A stretch of 64,000 nucleotides of DNA from CAYTBN01 sp964542165 (GTDB taxonomy: Bacteria > Myxococcota_A > UBA796 > UBA9615 > CAYRNR01): contig CAZITQ010000005.1 of NCBI GenBank assembly GCA_964542165.1, positions 29,077 through 93,076 on the forward strand, written 5' to 3'. Under the pieces are notes generated by a model. That model worked only from the letters and a program-made list of their open reading frames with translations. It searched no databases and had not been told where the DNA came from. Of the stretch, positions 7,421-14,948 are shown piece after piece (position 1 is the first letter of the stretch; each line of letters opens with the position of its first letter). Both the position numbers and the translations under genes were made by a program.

Positions 7421-9343
7421 ATGTCCCGCGCGCTGCTGCTGACCCCATCCCTCTGCCTCGCGCTGATCGCCGGGTGCCCCGGCGACGACGACGACAGCGC
7501 GGGCCCCGGCGACGACGACACCACCGCGGAGCCCGCTTGCCAGGACCCGGCCGACCTGGTCGAGGATCCCGACTACTTCCACATCGTCTACCCCGGCGAG
7601 ATCGGGCCGATCCACCCCCACCCGGTGCTGCCGTCGGATCGCTACCTCGTGGAGACCGACGACGGCCGGCTGATGGCCGACTGGCCCGACGTCCTGCTCC
7701 CCGGAAGCCTGGATCACACCGACGGCTTCCCGACCTTCCTGCCGATCCTGCTGCCGTTCTCGGAGCCGGTGGACCCGGAGACCGTCACCGAGCAGCGGTT
7801 TCACGTGGTGGCCGTGGGCCGTCCGACCGGCGAGCCCTTCCTGCCCGTTCGCGTGCAGCTCAACCAAGAGGAGGACCTGGCCTACCTGGTCCCCCTGGAA
7901 CCCCTGCCCGAGGGGGTGGTGATCGGGGTGGCCATCCGCGAGGGGATCCGCTCGCTGGATGGAGACGAGCTGCAGCCGCCGGCCCACTACCGCTGCCTGG
8001 TCGACGGGTGGGACGACGAGGACAGCGCCCTGCTGGCCGACGGGGTCGCGGCCGTCCGGCAGGAGCTGGTGAGCTACGGCGTGGTGCTGGACGACCTGGT
8101 CTACGTCAACAGCTTCCACACGGGCACGCCGAGTGCCCGCCTGGGCGCGGCGGCCGAGGCGCTGGAGGCGGCCGCGATCGACGGCGCGCTGAGCGGCAGC
8201 TTCAACCACGTGCTCGACGCCACCGACGGCGACGCCCGCCTGACCACCCAGGTCAAGGAGCGGCTGCCCGACGACTACCAGCCCGGCAGCGCCTACCCGG
8301 ACCTGCGGACCTTCGTCCACGGCACGGTGACCCTCCCCGACGTGGCCCCGGTGCTGGACGATCCCGCCGCGGAACCCGGCACCGGGGAGGACGTGCCGTT
8401 CACCCTCTTGCTGCCCCCGCTGGCTCAAGGCGGCGAGCTGCCGGTGGTGATCTACCTGCACGGGATCGCCAGCTGCCGCGAGCACCTGTTCTCCCTGACG
8501 CCGCTGTTCACCGGCGCGGGCTACGCGGTGGCGTCCATCGACGCGCGGGAACACTACGTGCGCGGTGACCCGCAGGCCACGACCTGCTTCAACGAGTACG
8601 ACGCGATGGCGTTCATCGACATGACCGACGTCGCGGGCACCGACCGGCGGTTCGCCCTGTCGGCCCTGGACGTGCTGGGGTTCCAGCGCCACCTGGAGGG
8701 GGCGTTGCCCGACCTGCTGGCCACGCTGGCGGCGGAGCAGGGGCTGGACGAGGCGCCCCAGGTTGGCGCCTTCCACCTGGTGGGGCACTCCCTGGGGGGC
8801 ATGCTCGGGACCCTGACCTCCTCGGTGCTGTCCGACGAGGACGCGGCCGGCGGCCAGCGCTTCGTGGCCAGCGGCTCCGGCGGCGGCCTGCTGGCCATCG
8901 CCATGCCGATGCTCGAACCCGGCCTGCTGCGCGAGCCGATGGATGGCGACGCCCTGCGGCTCTTCGTGGAGGGAGCCACCGCCATGGCCCTGGGGGACCC
9001 CCTGTCCCACGCCGGCGGTATCGCCACCGACGCCCTGGTCCAGGTGGGGCGCGACGACGAGACCATGCCCGTGGCCACCACCGAGATGCTGGCCCTGGTG
9101 GCCGGCCTGCCCCTGCTGGAGCCCGTGGCCTGGGAGGTCGCCGACCTGGCCGTGCAGCCCACCCCGGCCCAGGCCAACCTGGACGACGGCCGCACCGGCG
9201 GCCTGACCCAGTTCGCGCCGGCCACCCACAGCTTCCTGTTCTCCGGCGTGCCCGAGGATCCCCAGCTCGCCACCCGGGCCCAGACCCAGGTCCTGAGATT
9301 CCTGCAGGACGGCGTGATCGAGGACGTGTACTCCGGGGAGTGA
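7421..9343 (+). CDS. Asp-tethered alpha/beta hydrolase lipoprotein
   Basis: 640 residues. The signal peptide ends at Cys19 (LIAGC), followed by PGDDDDSAGPGDDDTT. The N-terminal ~300 residues are a non-catalytic region with an Ig-like look (SEPVDPETVTEQRFHVVAVG). The hydrolase fold follows: oxyanion region VVIYLHGIAS, nucleophile elbow GHSLGG (Ser about 457), a likely acid in QVGRDDETMP (about 546) and a likely His in ATHSFLFSG (about 602). The fold is that of lipases and esterases; the substrate is unknown. A surface or outer-membrane location is inferred from the lipobox. Divergently transcribed with the ceramidase-like lipoprotein, with an almost identical tether. SD GGAGAG. Confidence 0.8.
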   Translation: MSRALLLTPSLCLALIAGCPGDDDDSAGPGDDDTTAEPACQDPADLVEDPDYFHIVYPGEIGPIHPHPVLPSDRYLVETDDGRLMADWPDVLLPGSLDHTDGFPTFLPILLPFSEPVDPETVTEQRFHVVAVGRPTGEPFLPVRVQLNQEEDLAYLVPLEPLPEGVVIGVAIREGIRSLDGDELQPPAHYRCLVDGWDDEDSALLADGVAAVRQELVSYGVVLDDLVYVNSFHTGTPSARLGAAAEALEAAAIDGALSGSFNHVLDATDGDARLTTQVKERLPDDYQPGSAYPDLRTFVHGTVTLPDVAPVLDDPAAEPGTGEDVPFTLLLPPLAQGGELPVVIYLHGIASCREHLFSLTPLFTGAGYAVASIDAREHYVRGDPQATTCFNEYDAMAFIDMTDVAGTDRRFALSALDVLGFQRHLEGALPDLLATLAAEQGLDEAPQVGAFHLVGHSLGGMLGTLTSSVLSDEDAAGGQRFVASGSGGGLLAIAMPMLEPGLLREPMDGDALRLFVEGATAMALGDPLSHAGGIATDALVQVGRDDETMPVATTEMLALVAGLPLLEPVAWEVADLAVQPTPAQANLDDGRTGGLTQFAPATHSFLFSGVPEDPQLATRAQTQVLRFLQDGVIEDVYSGE

Positions 9344-9440
9344 CCCGCCACGGCAGCGCGGTGCGGGTGGTGACGGATGTGTCCGTTGGACGTGTCTTGA
9401 GGTTACCGGTTTTCCTTGGCGGCCGTCGCGTTGCGCTGAT

Positions 9441-10628
9441 CTAGCCGGAGACCCCCACGATTCCGACCTTTGCCCCCCCGCCCGGCTTTGCGCGCAGCGG
9501 CGTGGGGCGGCGGCCGACGACCTGTTCGTAGTCCTCGCACAGCCGCTCGACGTAATCCTGCGCTCTTGCGCGCTCGACCGCATGGATGGTGATCCCGCCG
9601 AATCCGCCCCCGGAGAGCCTGGCTCCCACGTGGCCCGGGAGGCGATGGGCCAGGTCCACCAGGGTGTTCAGCTGCCGGCAGGAGTTGTCGAAGCGCTCGC
9701 GGGACGATTCGTGGCTGTCGTGCATCAGACGTCCGAGCGCCGACGTGTCACCGGCTTCCAGCACCGCGACCGCCTCCCGCACCCGGGCGCTCTCGTGGAC
9801 CACGTGGTGGGCCCGGCGGTACTGCAGGGCGGAGAGCCGGGGGCGGGCGGTCTCCAGCAGGTCCACCGACACGTCCCGCAGGGAGGAGACCGGGTGGCCC
9901 GCACCCGCCAGAGCGGCCACCGCCCGCTCGCAGGTGGCCCGGCGGTGGGCGTACTCGTCGGACAGGTCGTGGGCCACGTGGGTGTTGAAGGCGACCCACG
10001 TCAGCCCCGAGGGAAGGGGTACGAGGGCATGTTCGAGGTTCCGAAAATCGAGCCGGACCGCGTGCCCCTCCTCCCCCAGGAGGCTCGACAGCTGGTCCAG
10101 GAGGCCGGTCGGGGCGTGGAGATATTCGTGTTCCACCCGCTGGCCCAGCCGGGCCACCTCCAGCGTGGGGAGGGTCTCGCCGGCCAGCTCCAGCATGCCC
10201 AGGGCCAGGCACATGGCCAGGGACGCGGAGCTGCTCATGCCCGAGGAGAGGGGGAGGTCGCCGTCGAAGAGGCCCACGAAGGGGGGTACGTCGATTCCCA
10301 TGCCCCTGAGCTCCCGGAGCACGCCGGTGCCGTAGAGTACCCATCCGGGTACGTTGCCCAGGGGGCCCTCCAGGGTCAGCACGGCGTCCTCCAGGGGGGA
10401 GGTCCGCCAGAGGTGGTGGCCCTCGCCGCCGGTCCGTGCACCCACGAAGGTCGTTCCCTCGCGCACGGCGTAGCTCAGGGTCAGCCCACCGTTGTAGTCG
10501 GTGTGATTGCCCAGCAGCTCCACCCGCCCCGGGGCGAAGGACCAGACGTCCGGGGCCCGGTCGAACAGCTCCGGGTACCGGACCAGGAGCCCGTCGAGGA
10601 CCGGCGATGGGGAAGGGGAGGGGGCCAT
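9441..10628 (-). CDS. galK: galactokinase-like GHMP kinase
   Basis: 395 residues from the ATG at 10628, with GGAGGA six bases before it; a GTG two codons upstream (10634) is possible. The three GHMP motifs are clear: GRVELLGNHTDYNGG (34-48), PLSSGMSSSASLAM (126-139) and LSGGGFGG near 345. The catalytic Asp is kept in GLLDQL (about 178). The family usually reads LIGEHTDYN; here Glu is replaced by Asn (residue 41), a position that contacts galactose in human GALK1. Some bacterial sequences annotated as GalK share GNHTDH, so a related sugar is possible. The gene starts just after the stop of the lipoprotein gene (10631), so the two are probably co-translated. Confidence 0.85.
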   Translation of the reverse strand: MAPSPSPSPVLDGLLVRYPELFDRAPDVWSFAPGRVELLGNHTDYNGGLTLSYAVREGTTFVGARTGGEGHHLWRTSPLEDAVLTLEGPLGNVPGWVLYGTGVLRELRGMGIDVPPFVGLFDGDLPLSSGMSSSASLAMCLALGMLELAGETLPTLEVARLGQRVEHEYLHAPTGLLDQLSSLLGEEGHAVRLDFRNLEHALVPLPSGLTWVAFNTHVAHDLSDEYAHRRATCERAVAALAGAGHPVSSLRDVSVDLLETARPRLSALQYRRAHHVVHESARVREAVAVLEAGDTSALGRLMHDSHESSRERFDNSCRQLNTLVDLAHRLPGHVGARLSGGGFGGITIHAVERARAQDYVERLCEDYEQVVGRRPTPLRAKPGGGAKVGIVGVSG

Positions 10629-10630
10629 CG

Positions 10631-11887
10631 TCACTCCTCCAGGTCCAGGTAGCGTCCGACCAGCCGGAACGCCGGGCTCTCGCCTTCGGCCCAGACCGCG
10701 AACCAGACGTCGCCGGTCAGGTGCACCAGATCGGGCGCGTACGGGCCCACCGGCCCATCGGTCTCGACCTGGGCCGGCGCTCCCGCATCCAGGCTGTCCC
10801 CGCCCTCGGCGTAGCGGGTCACGAACAGGTCGTTGCGGATCCCCTGGTCCACCCGCAGCCAGGTCACTGCGCCCCCGTCGTCCGTGGCCGCCAGGGCGGG
10901 GGTGTGATCGAAGGCGTCGCCGTGTCCCAGCTCCATGCCATCCCCGCCGTCGAGGGACACGGCGTGTACGGCGTACCCGCCCAGCGTCTCCCGGTGCCAG
11001 CCTAGGTGGGGCCCGTCGAGGGCCGCCCCGCCGGTCACCTCTCCGGGGGCGACCTCGGCCGGATCCCCGTCGGGGGCCCAGCTCCCGGCCTCGAAGGTCA
11101 GCCGAACCACCGCGTCGTCGCCATCATCCGGTGTGCGGGTCCATGCCAGCGCCAGGCGCCCGTCCGCCGTGGCGGCCAGAGCGGGGGCGGAGTCGCTCGC
11201 CGCCCCGTCCACGTCCGGATTCACGGTCTCCGCCGTCGGCTGGCCGGTGGTGTCCACGGGCTGTAGGTAGACCTGGAAGCGATCCAGGTCCGGCAGGCCC
11301 CGGACCCCGGCCACGACCAGCCCCTCGCCCGGACGCGCGGCGACCGCTGGCATCCAGACGTTGCCCTGCAGCGGTTCCCCGTCCCAGGTGGTGGCCAGCT
11401 CCATGGCCGCGCCCGCGGGGTTGCCGTCCAGATCGAATCCCCGAACCCAGGTGGACAGGTTGTGGGGGAACTGGCCGTCGTCCCGATGCCACGCCACCAG
11501 CACCGCGTCCCCGTCCACCGCCAGCGCCGGGTCCACGTGGTTGGCGCCGTCGTCCTCGTTCAGCCGCCAGGGCTCAACGAGCACGCTCCCGTCGCAGGCG
11601 ATCCGAGTGGCGTACACGTCGAACCATCCGTCGTCCCGCGGTCGGTTGTACGCGATCCAGATGCCCTCCCCGTCGAAGGCCGCCGCCCCGTGGATCTGGG
11701 TGTCTGGCCCCCCCGGGTCGATGGCGACGGTCTCGTCCCGCAGCACGTCCGCGCAGGCGTCGTCGTCCCCCGCCGTCGTGTCGTCGTCGTCCGCCGGCTC
11801 CGGCGGCACACATCCCACGACGGCGAAGGTCCACAGCAGCGGCGCCGCGGACCGCAAGGGGAGGAAAACGCGCTCGAGCAGGGCCAT
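10631..11887 (-). CDS. Asp-tethered beta-propeller-like lipoprotein
   Basis: 418 residues. The ATG at 11887 has GGAGGAG upstream; the open frame runs further upstream but those residues do not look coding. The lipobox FAVVGC (Cys26) is followed by VPPEPADDDDTTAGDDD. The mature part repeats a beta-rich unit about every 45-50 residues, each with an A-L-A pattern and W (VDPALAVDGDAVLVAWHRDD, APALAATADGRLALAWTRT, TPALAATDDGGAVTWLR), consistent with a propeller. No enzyme motif is visible. The tail contacts the galactokinase gene directly, suggesting a sugar-linked role, but that is only an inference. Its promoter region is shared with the divergent BlaI-type repressor and its operators. Confidence 0.7.
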   Translation of the reverse strand: MALLERVFLPLRSAAPLLWTFAVVGCVPPEPADDDDTTAGDDDACADVLRDETVAIDPGGPDTQIHGAAAFDGEGIWIAYNRPRDDGWFDVYATRIACDGSVLVEPWRLNEDDGANHVDPALAVDGDAVLVAWHRDDGQFPHNLSTWVRGFDLDGNPAGAAMELATTWDGEPLQGNVWMPAVAARPGEGLVVAGVRGLPDLDRFQVYLQPVDTTGQPTAETVNPDVDGAASDSAPALAATADGRLALAWTRTPDDGDDAVVRLTFEAGSWAPDGDPAEVAPGEVTGGAALDGPHLGWHRETLGGYAVHAVSLDGGDGMELGHGDAFDHTPALAATDDGGAVTWLRVDQGIRNDLFVTRYAEGGDSLDAGAPAQVETDGPVGPYAPDLVHLTGDVWFAVWAEGESPAFRLVGRYLDLEE

Positions 11888-11946
11888 GACTCCTCCGTGG
11901 GAGGCGTAGGAAATCACATCCTCTGGACCGTGGCGAGGGGTTGCTC

Positions 11947-11962
11947 TACGAAAATATTCGTT
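11947..11962. promoter_or_regulatory. operator dyad 1 (TACGAA-N4-TTCGTT)
   Basis: The sequence TACGAA, AATA, TTCGTT is a near-perfect inverted repeat ending at the -35 of the blaI-type promoter. Its centre is 22 bp from that of dyad 2, so the same face of the helix is presented. Likely bound by the repressor encoded at 12014, as BlaI/MecI dimers bind such dyads. Confidence 0.7.
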
Positions 11963-11988
11963 GATTGGTACGAAGGTATTCGTATAAC
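11961..11988 (+). promoter_or_regulatory. promoter of the BlaI-type repressor gene
   Basis: A -35 TTGATT (11961-11966) and a -10 TATAAC (11983-11988) are separated by 16 bp. The first overlaps the edge of dyad 1 and the second overlaps dyad 2, so repressor binding would block RNA polymerase. This is the clearest promoter in the window. Confidence 0.65.
11969..11984. promoter_or_regulatory. operator dyad 2 (TACGAA-N4-TTCGTA)
   Basis: TACGAA, GGTA, TTCGTA is a perfect 6-bp inverted repeat with a 4-bp centre. It covers the spacer and the start of the -10. Because the divergent lipoprotein gene starts only 82 bases away, the same dyads could control both directions. Confidence 0.75.
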
Positions 11989-12013
11989 CTGATGGACAGG
12001 ACGGAGGAGATCG

Positions 12014-12418
12014 ATGGGAAGGCCCCCGGCGACGCGACCGACGGACGGTGAGCTTGCGATCCTGCGGGTGCTGTGGCGACGGGGCCCCTCCACGGTGCGC
12101 GAGGTGATGGAGGACCTGGGAAGGGAGCGACCGACGGCCTACACCACGGCGCTGAAGATGCTGCAGATCATGGCCGACAAGGGCCTGGTGCTCCGGGACG
12201 AGTCGAGCCGGACCCACGTCTACCGGGCGAGCCGAGAGCGGGGGGAGACCCAGTCCCAGCTGGCGGGTGATCTGGTGGACCGGGCCTTCGGTGGCTCCGC
12301 CGCCGATCTGGTGATGAGAGCGCTGGACGCGCGGCCCGTGTCCGCGGACGAACTCGCGGAGATCCGCCGGTTGCTGGACGAACTGGACGGGGATGGGGGT
12401 CGGAGGGGGCAGGGATGA
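12014..12418 (+). CDS. BlaI/MecI/CopY-family transcriptional repressor
   Basis: 134 residues, the usual size. A winged-helix domain spans about 9-75 (LAILRVLWRRGPSTVREVME, then AYTTALKMLQIMADKGLV), the typical BlaI pattern. The C-terminal half (AGDLVDRAFGGSAADLVMRA) is the dimerisation part in relatives, and members are inactivated by proteolysis between the two parts. GGAGGAG lies before the ATG. The stop overlaps the next start by four bases (ATGA), so repressor and M56 protease are made together, as in bla and mec operons. Two inverted repeats over its promoter imply autoregulation. No beta-lactamase gene is nearby, so the regulated process is probably different. Confidence 0.9.
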   Translation: MGRPPATRPTDGELAILRVLWRRGPSTVREVMEDLGRERPTAYTTALKMLQIMADKGLVLRDESSRTHVYRASRERGETQSQLAGDLVDRAFGGSAADLVMRALDARPVSADELAEIRRLLDELDGDGGRRGQG

Positions 12419-13839
12419 TGGACGGCGCGCTGCACCTCGCTCTCGAGCATCCGGGGCTGGCCCTGGCCGGCCGCTTCGTGTTCCACGCCCTGTGGCTGAG
12501 CAGCGCGGTGGCGATCCTGGCGGCGCTGGCGCTGGCGGGGATGGGCCGTCGCAGGGCGGAGGAGCGGTACGCGCTGGCCAGCGCGGCCCTGGTGGTGTCC
12601 GTGGTCTCGCCCCTGGTCACCACGCTGGTGTCCGGTGGCGGGGGGGGCGGACCGCCCCTGGCGGGGGTCGCGGCCTCGAGCCTCACGCTGGCCCCGGCCG
12701 AGACCTGGCTCCGCGCCGCCGGCGCGGCGTGGGCGGTCGGGGTGCTCGCCCTCGGCCTGCGCTGGTGCGCGGGGATCTGGCGGCTCCGCGGTCTCACCCG
12801 ACGCGGCGTGATCCCGGTCCCCTCGGCCTGGGCCGAGGGGGCACGGGCCGTGGCCGCGCGTCTGGACCTGCGGATCCCCTTCGCTCTGTCGGTCTCCGAG
12901 CGCGTGGATGTCCCGACCGTGGTGGGCTGGATGCGACCCGCGGTCCTGATGCCCGCCAGCGCGCTGAGCGGCCTCGAGCCGCGGCTGATCGAGGCCCTGA
13001 TGGCCCACGAGCTGGCCCACGTCCGTCGCCACGACGTGCTGGTCAACCACCTGCAGACCCTGGCCGAGACCCTGCTGTTCTTCCACCCGGCGGTCCGCTG
13101 GATCTCGCGCCGGATGCGCGTCGAGCGCGAGCTGTGCTGTGACGACCTGGCCGCGGCGGCCTGTGGCGATCCGGTGGTACTCGCCCGGGCGCTGGTGGCC
13201 GTCGAGGACGGACGGTGTCTCGACCGCCGCGCGCCGCCCCTCGCCGCGTCGGCAGCCGGTGGATCCCTCGTCGGGCGCGTCCGTCGACTGGTCGGCGCAG
13301 ACGCACCCCGCCGGGGCCTGTCGACCGGCCTGGCCGTCGCCCTGGCGTCCCCGCTGGGGCTGGCCCTCTGTCTCGCCGCCGTGCAGGCCTGCGCGCCGGG
13401 CACGACTCGTCCCGTGGACGGCGGCGGGGAGAAGCTCCCGGACGTGGACGTCGTCGCGGCAGTCAGCCTGCAGTCGCCGGTCCCGACGTCGGGAGAGCCC
13501 TTTCGCTACGATCCCTTCGGCAAGCGGGATCCCTACCGGGCCTACGACGCGACCATCGTCGATCCCCCGGCACGCTGGCGGGGCACCCCGGCCCAGGACT
13601 GGGAGCTGGACCAGTTGAGCCTGGTGGGGATCCTCCGGGACGGGGGCGACGCCCAGGTGATGCTCGAGGATCCCAGGGGGCAGGGGCACGTGCTGGGCGT
13701 GGGCGACTTCGTGGGCAAGCGACACGGCCAGATCACCCGGATCCAGGACCGGGGTCTGGTGGTCACGGAGTGGATCCGCGACGTGGACCACGGTCGGGTG
13801 CCCGTGGACCACACCTTGGCGCTTCCGGAGCCCGGCTGA
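12415..13839 (+). CDS. M56 (BlaR1-like) membrane protease fused to a PilP-like domain
   Basis: 474 residues. Membrane segments lie near 18-42, 52-72, 103-120 and 303-325. The zinc site HELAHVRRH (198-206) is followed by LFFHPAVRW and ERELCCDD (237-244), the M56 pattern. After the last segment, residues 361-470 read YDPFGKRDPYR, WELDQLSLVGIL, EDPRGQGHVLGVGDFVG and VVTEW, the hallmark order of the type IV pilus alignment protein PilP. BlaR1-like proteins usually end in a ligand-sensing domain; here the PilP-like part takes that place and would lie in the periplasm. It may sense pilus or envelope state and cleave the co-encoded repressor. The fusion is visible in one uninterrupted frame. Confidence 0.85.
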   Translation: MMDGALHLALEHPGLALAGRFVFHALWLSSAVAILAALALAGMGRRRAEERYALASAALVVSVVSPLVTTLVSGGGGGGPPLAGVAASSLTLAPAETWLRAAGAAWAVGVLALGLRWCAGIWRLRGLTRRGVIPVPSAWAEGARAVAARLDLRIPFALSVSERVDVPTVVGWMRPAVLMPASALSGLEPRLIEALMAHELAHVRRHDVLVNHLQTLAETLLFFHPAVRWISRRMRVERELCCDDLAAAACGDPVVLARALVAVEDGRCLDRRAPPLAASAAGGSLVGRVRRLVGADAPRRGLSTGLAVALASPLGLALCLAAVQACAPGTTRPVDGGGEKLPDVDVVAAVSLQSPVPTSGEPFRYDPFGKRDPYRAYDATIVDPPARWRGTPAQDWELDQLSLVGILRDGGDAQVMLEDPRGQGHVLGVGDFVGKRHGQITRIQDRGLVVTEWIRDVDHGRVPVDHTLALPEPG

Positions 13840-13901
13840 CCCTCCTGCCACCCGGATCTCTCGCCGATCGTCGCTCCTCCCTGTTCCGCTCCGGGCACCG
13901 G

Positions 13902-13910
13902 TGATACAGT
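13902..13910 (+). promoter_or_regulatory. candidate extended -10 element
   Basis: TGATACAGT fits TGn-TANNNT and lies 21 bases before the start at 13932. Confidence 0.4.
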
Positions 13911-13931
13911 CCCGCCGGGAGAGGAGGCACC

Positions 13932-14312
13932 GTGAAACACCTGGGCATCCTGAGGTTGCTGGACAAGCTGATCGGGTTCTTCACGTTCCTGAGCGCCCTG
14001 GGCGTCTTGGGGGGGCTGGCCTGGGTCGGCAAGATGCAGCTCGACATCGACAACATGTCCGGCGCGATCATGTACTTCGTCGGCGGCTTCTGCGGCTTCT
14101 GCACGATGATGATCATCGGTATGGCGTACTGGATGACGGGCAACCGCATCGCCCGCGCCCGGTGGCGGATCCCCCAGACCATCCTGGTGGTCCCCTACAT
14201 CCTCAACTTCCCCTTCGGGACCGCGTACGCCGGCTACGCCATCTGGGCCTGCTGGATGAACGCCGAGAACAAGGAAGCGTTCGAGCAGGGCGGCCTGGAC
14301 GCCGACCTCTGA
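13932..14312 (+). CDS. small membrane protein, unknown function
   Basis: 126 residues with GGAGAGGAGG upstream of the ATG. Three hydrophobic segments are visible: about 13-34 (LIGFFTFLSALGVLGGLAWV), 47-70 (IMYFVGGFCGFCTMMIIGMAYW) and 83-106 (TILVVPYILNFPFGTAYAGYAI). The tail is acidic. No family recognised. It has its own candidate promoter and is convergent with the acetyltransferase gene at 14337. Confidence 0.7.
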   Translation: MKHLGILRLLDKLIGFFTFLSALGVLGGLAWVGKMQLDIDNMSGAIMYFVGGFCGFCTMMIIGMAYWMTGNRIARARWRIPQTILVVPYILNFPFGTAYAGYAIWACWMNAENKEAFEQGGLDADL

Positions 14313-14336
14313 TCGTCTCCCCAGCGTACCGGCTAC

Positions 14337-14819
14337 CTACCCGTCCCCCGACCCGAGCGCCCCGATGGCGCGGCCGTCGAAGCGCATCGTGATCCACTCG
14401 CCCATCGCCGCCGCCCCGAGCGACCGGTAGAAGTCGATGGCGGGCTGGTTCCAGTCCAGGACCTGGAGTACCAGGCGCTCGTACCCTCGCTCCCGGGCGA
14501 TGCTCGCCAGGTGGAGGATCAGGGCTCGCCCGATCCCCCTGCGGCGGAAGGGGGGCCGCACGAAGATGTCCTCGAGGTAGATGCCCGGTCTACCGCGCCA
14601 GGTGGAGTAGTTGAGGAACCAGAAGGCCATCCCGGCCACGTCCCCGTCCCACTCGGCCATCACCACGGAGAAGCGGGGATCGGGGCCGAACCCGTCCCGG
14701 AGCAGGTCCGCCTCGGTGGTCGCCACCGCGTCCGGCTCCCGTTCGTAGGTCGCCAGCTCGTGGATCAGGGCCAGGATCTCGGGGATGTCGTCGGGGACGG
14801 CGTCTCGCAGGGTCAGCAT
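14337..14819 (-). CDS. GNAT N-acetyltransferase, SAT1/diamine acetyltransferase-like
   Basis: 160 residues, one GNAT domain. The acetyl-CoA loop is PPFRRRGIGRALI (about 91-103), preceded by LEDIFVRP and followed by LQVLDWNQPAIDFYRSLGA. These stretches match the spermidine/spermine acetyltransferase SAT1 family order (LEDFFV, RGFGIG, W-N-x-P-x-x-x-F-Y). The N-terminal EREPDAV and LLRDGFG also fit that family. A polyamine or small-amine substrate is likely but other amines are possible. No signal peptide, so cytoplasmic. The ATG at 14819 has no strong SD in view. Confidence 0.8.
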   Translation of the reverse strand: MLTLRDAVPDDIPEILALIHELATYEREPDAVATTEADLLRDGFGPDPRFSVVMAEWDGDVAGMAFWFLNYSTWRGRPGIYLEDIFVRPPFRRRGIGRALILHLASIARERGYERLVLQVLDWNQPAIDFYRSLGAAAMGEWITMRFDGRAIGALGSGDG

Positions 14820-14917
14820 GGCAAGAAGGTACGCCCCGGGGTGGTCTGGGGTCTACCGAAGGGGCCCCGCCGGGGTGGGGCGCCGTCGGGCGGATCTGGA
14901 TCCGCCGGATCGCGCTC

Positions 14918-14926
14918 TGGTAGCCT
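14918..14926 (+). promoter_or_regulatory. candidate extended -10 element
   Basis: TGGTAGCCT lies 22 bases before the GTG at 14949; one of a set of TGGTAGNNT sites in this window. Confidence 0.4.
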
Positions 14927-14948
14927 GGCCCCCGCGAGGGAGGCCGAC

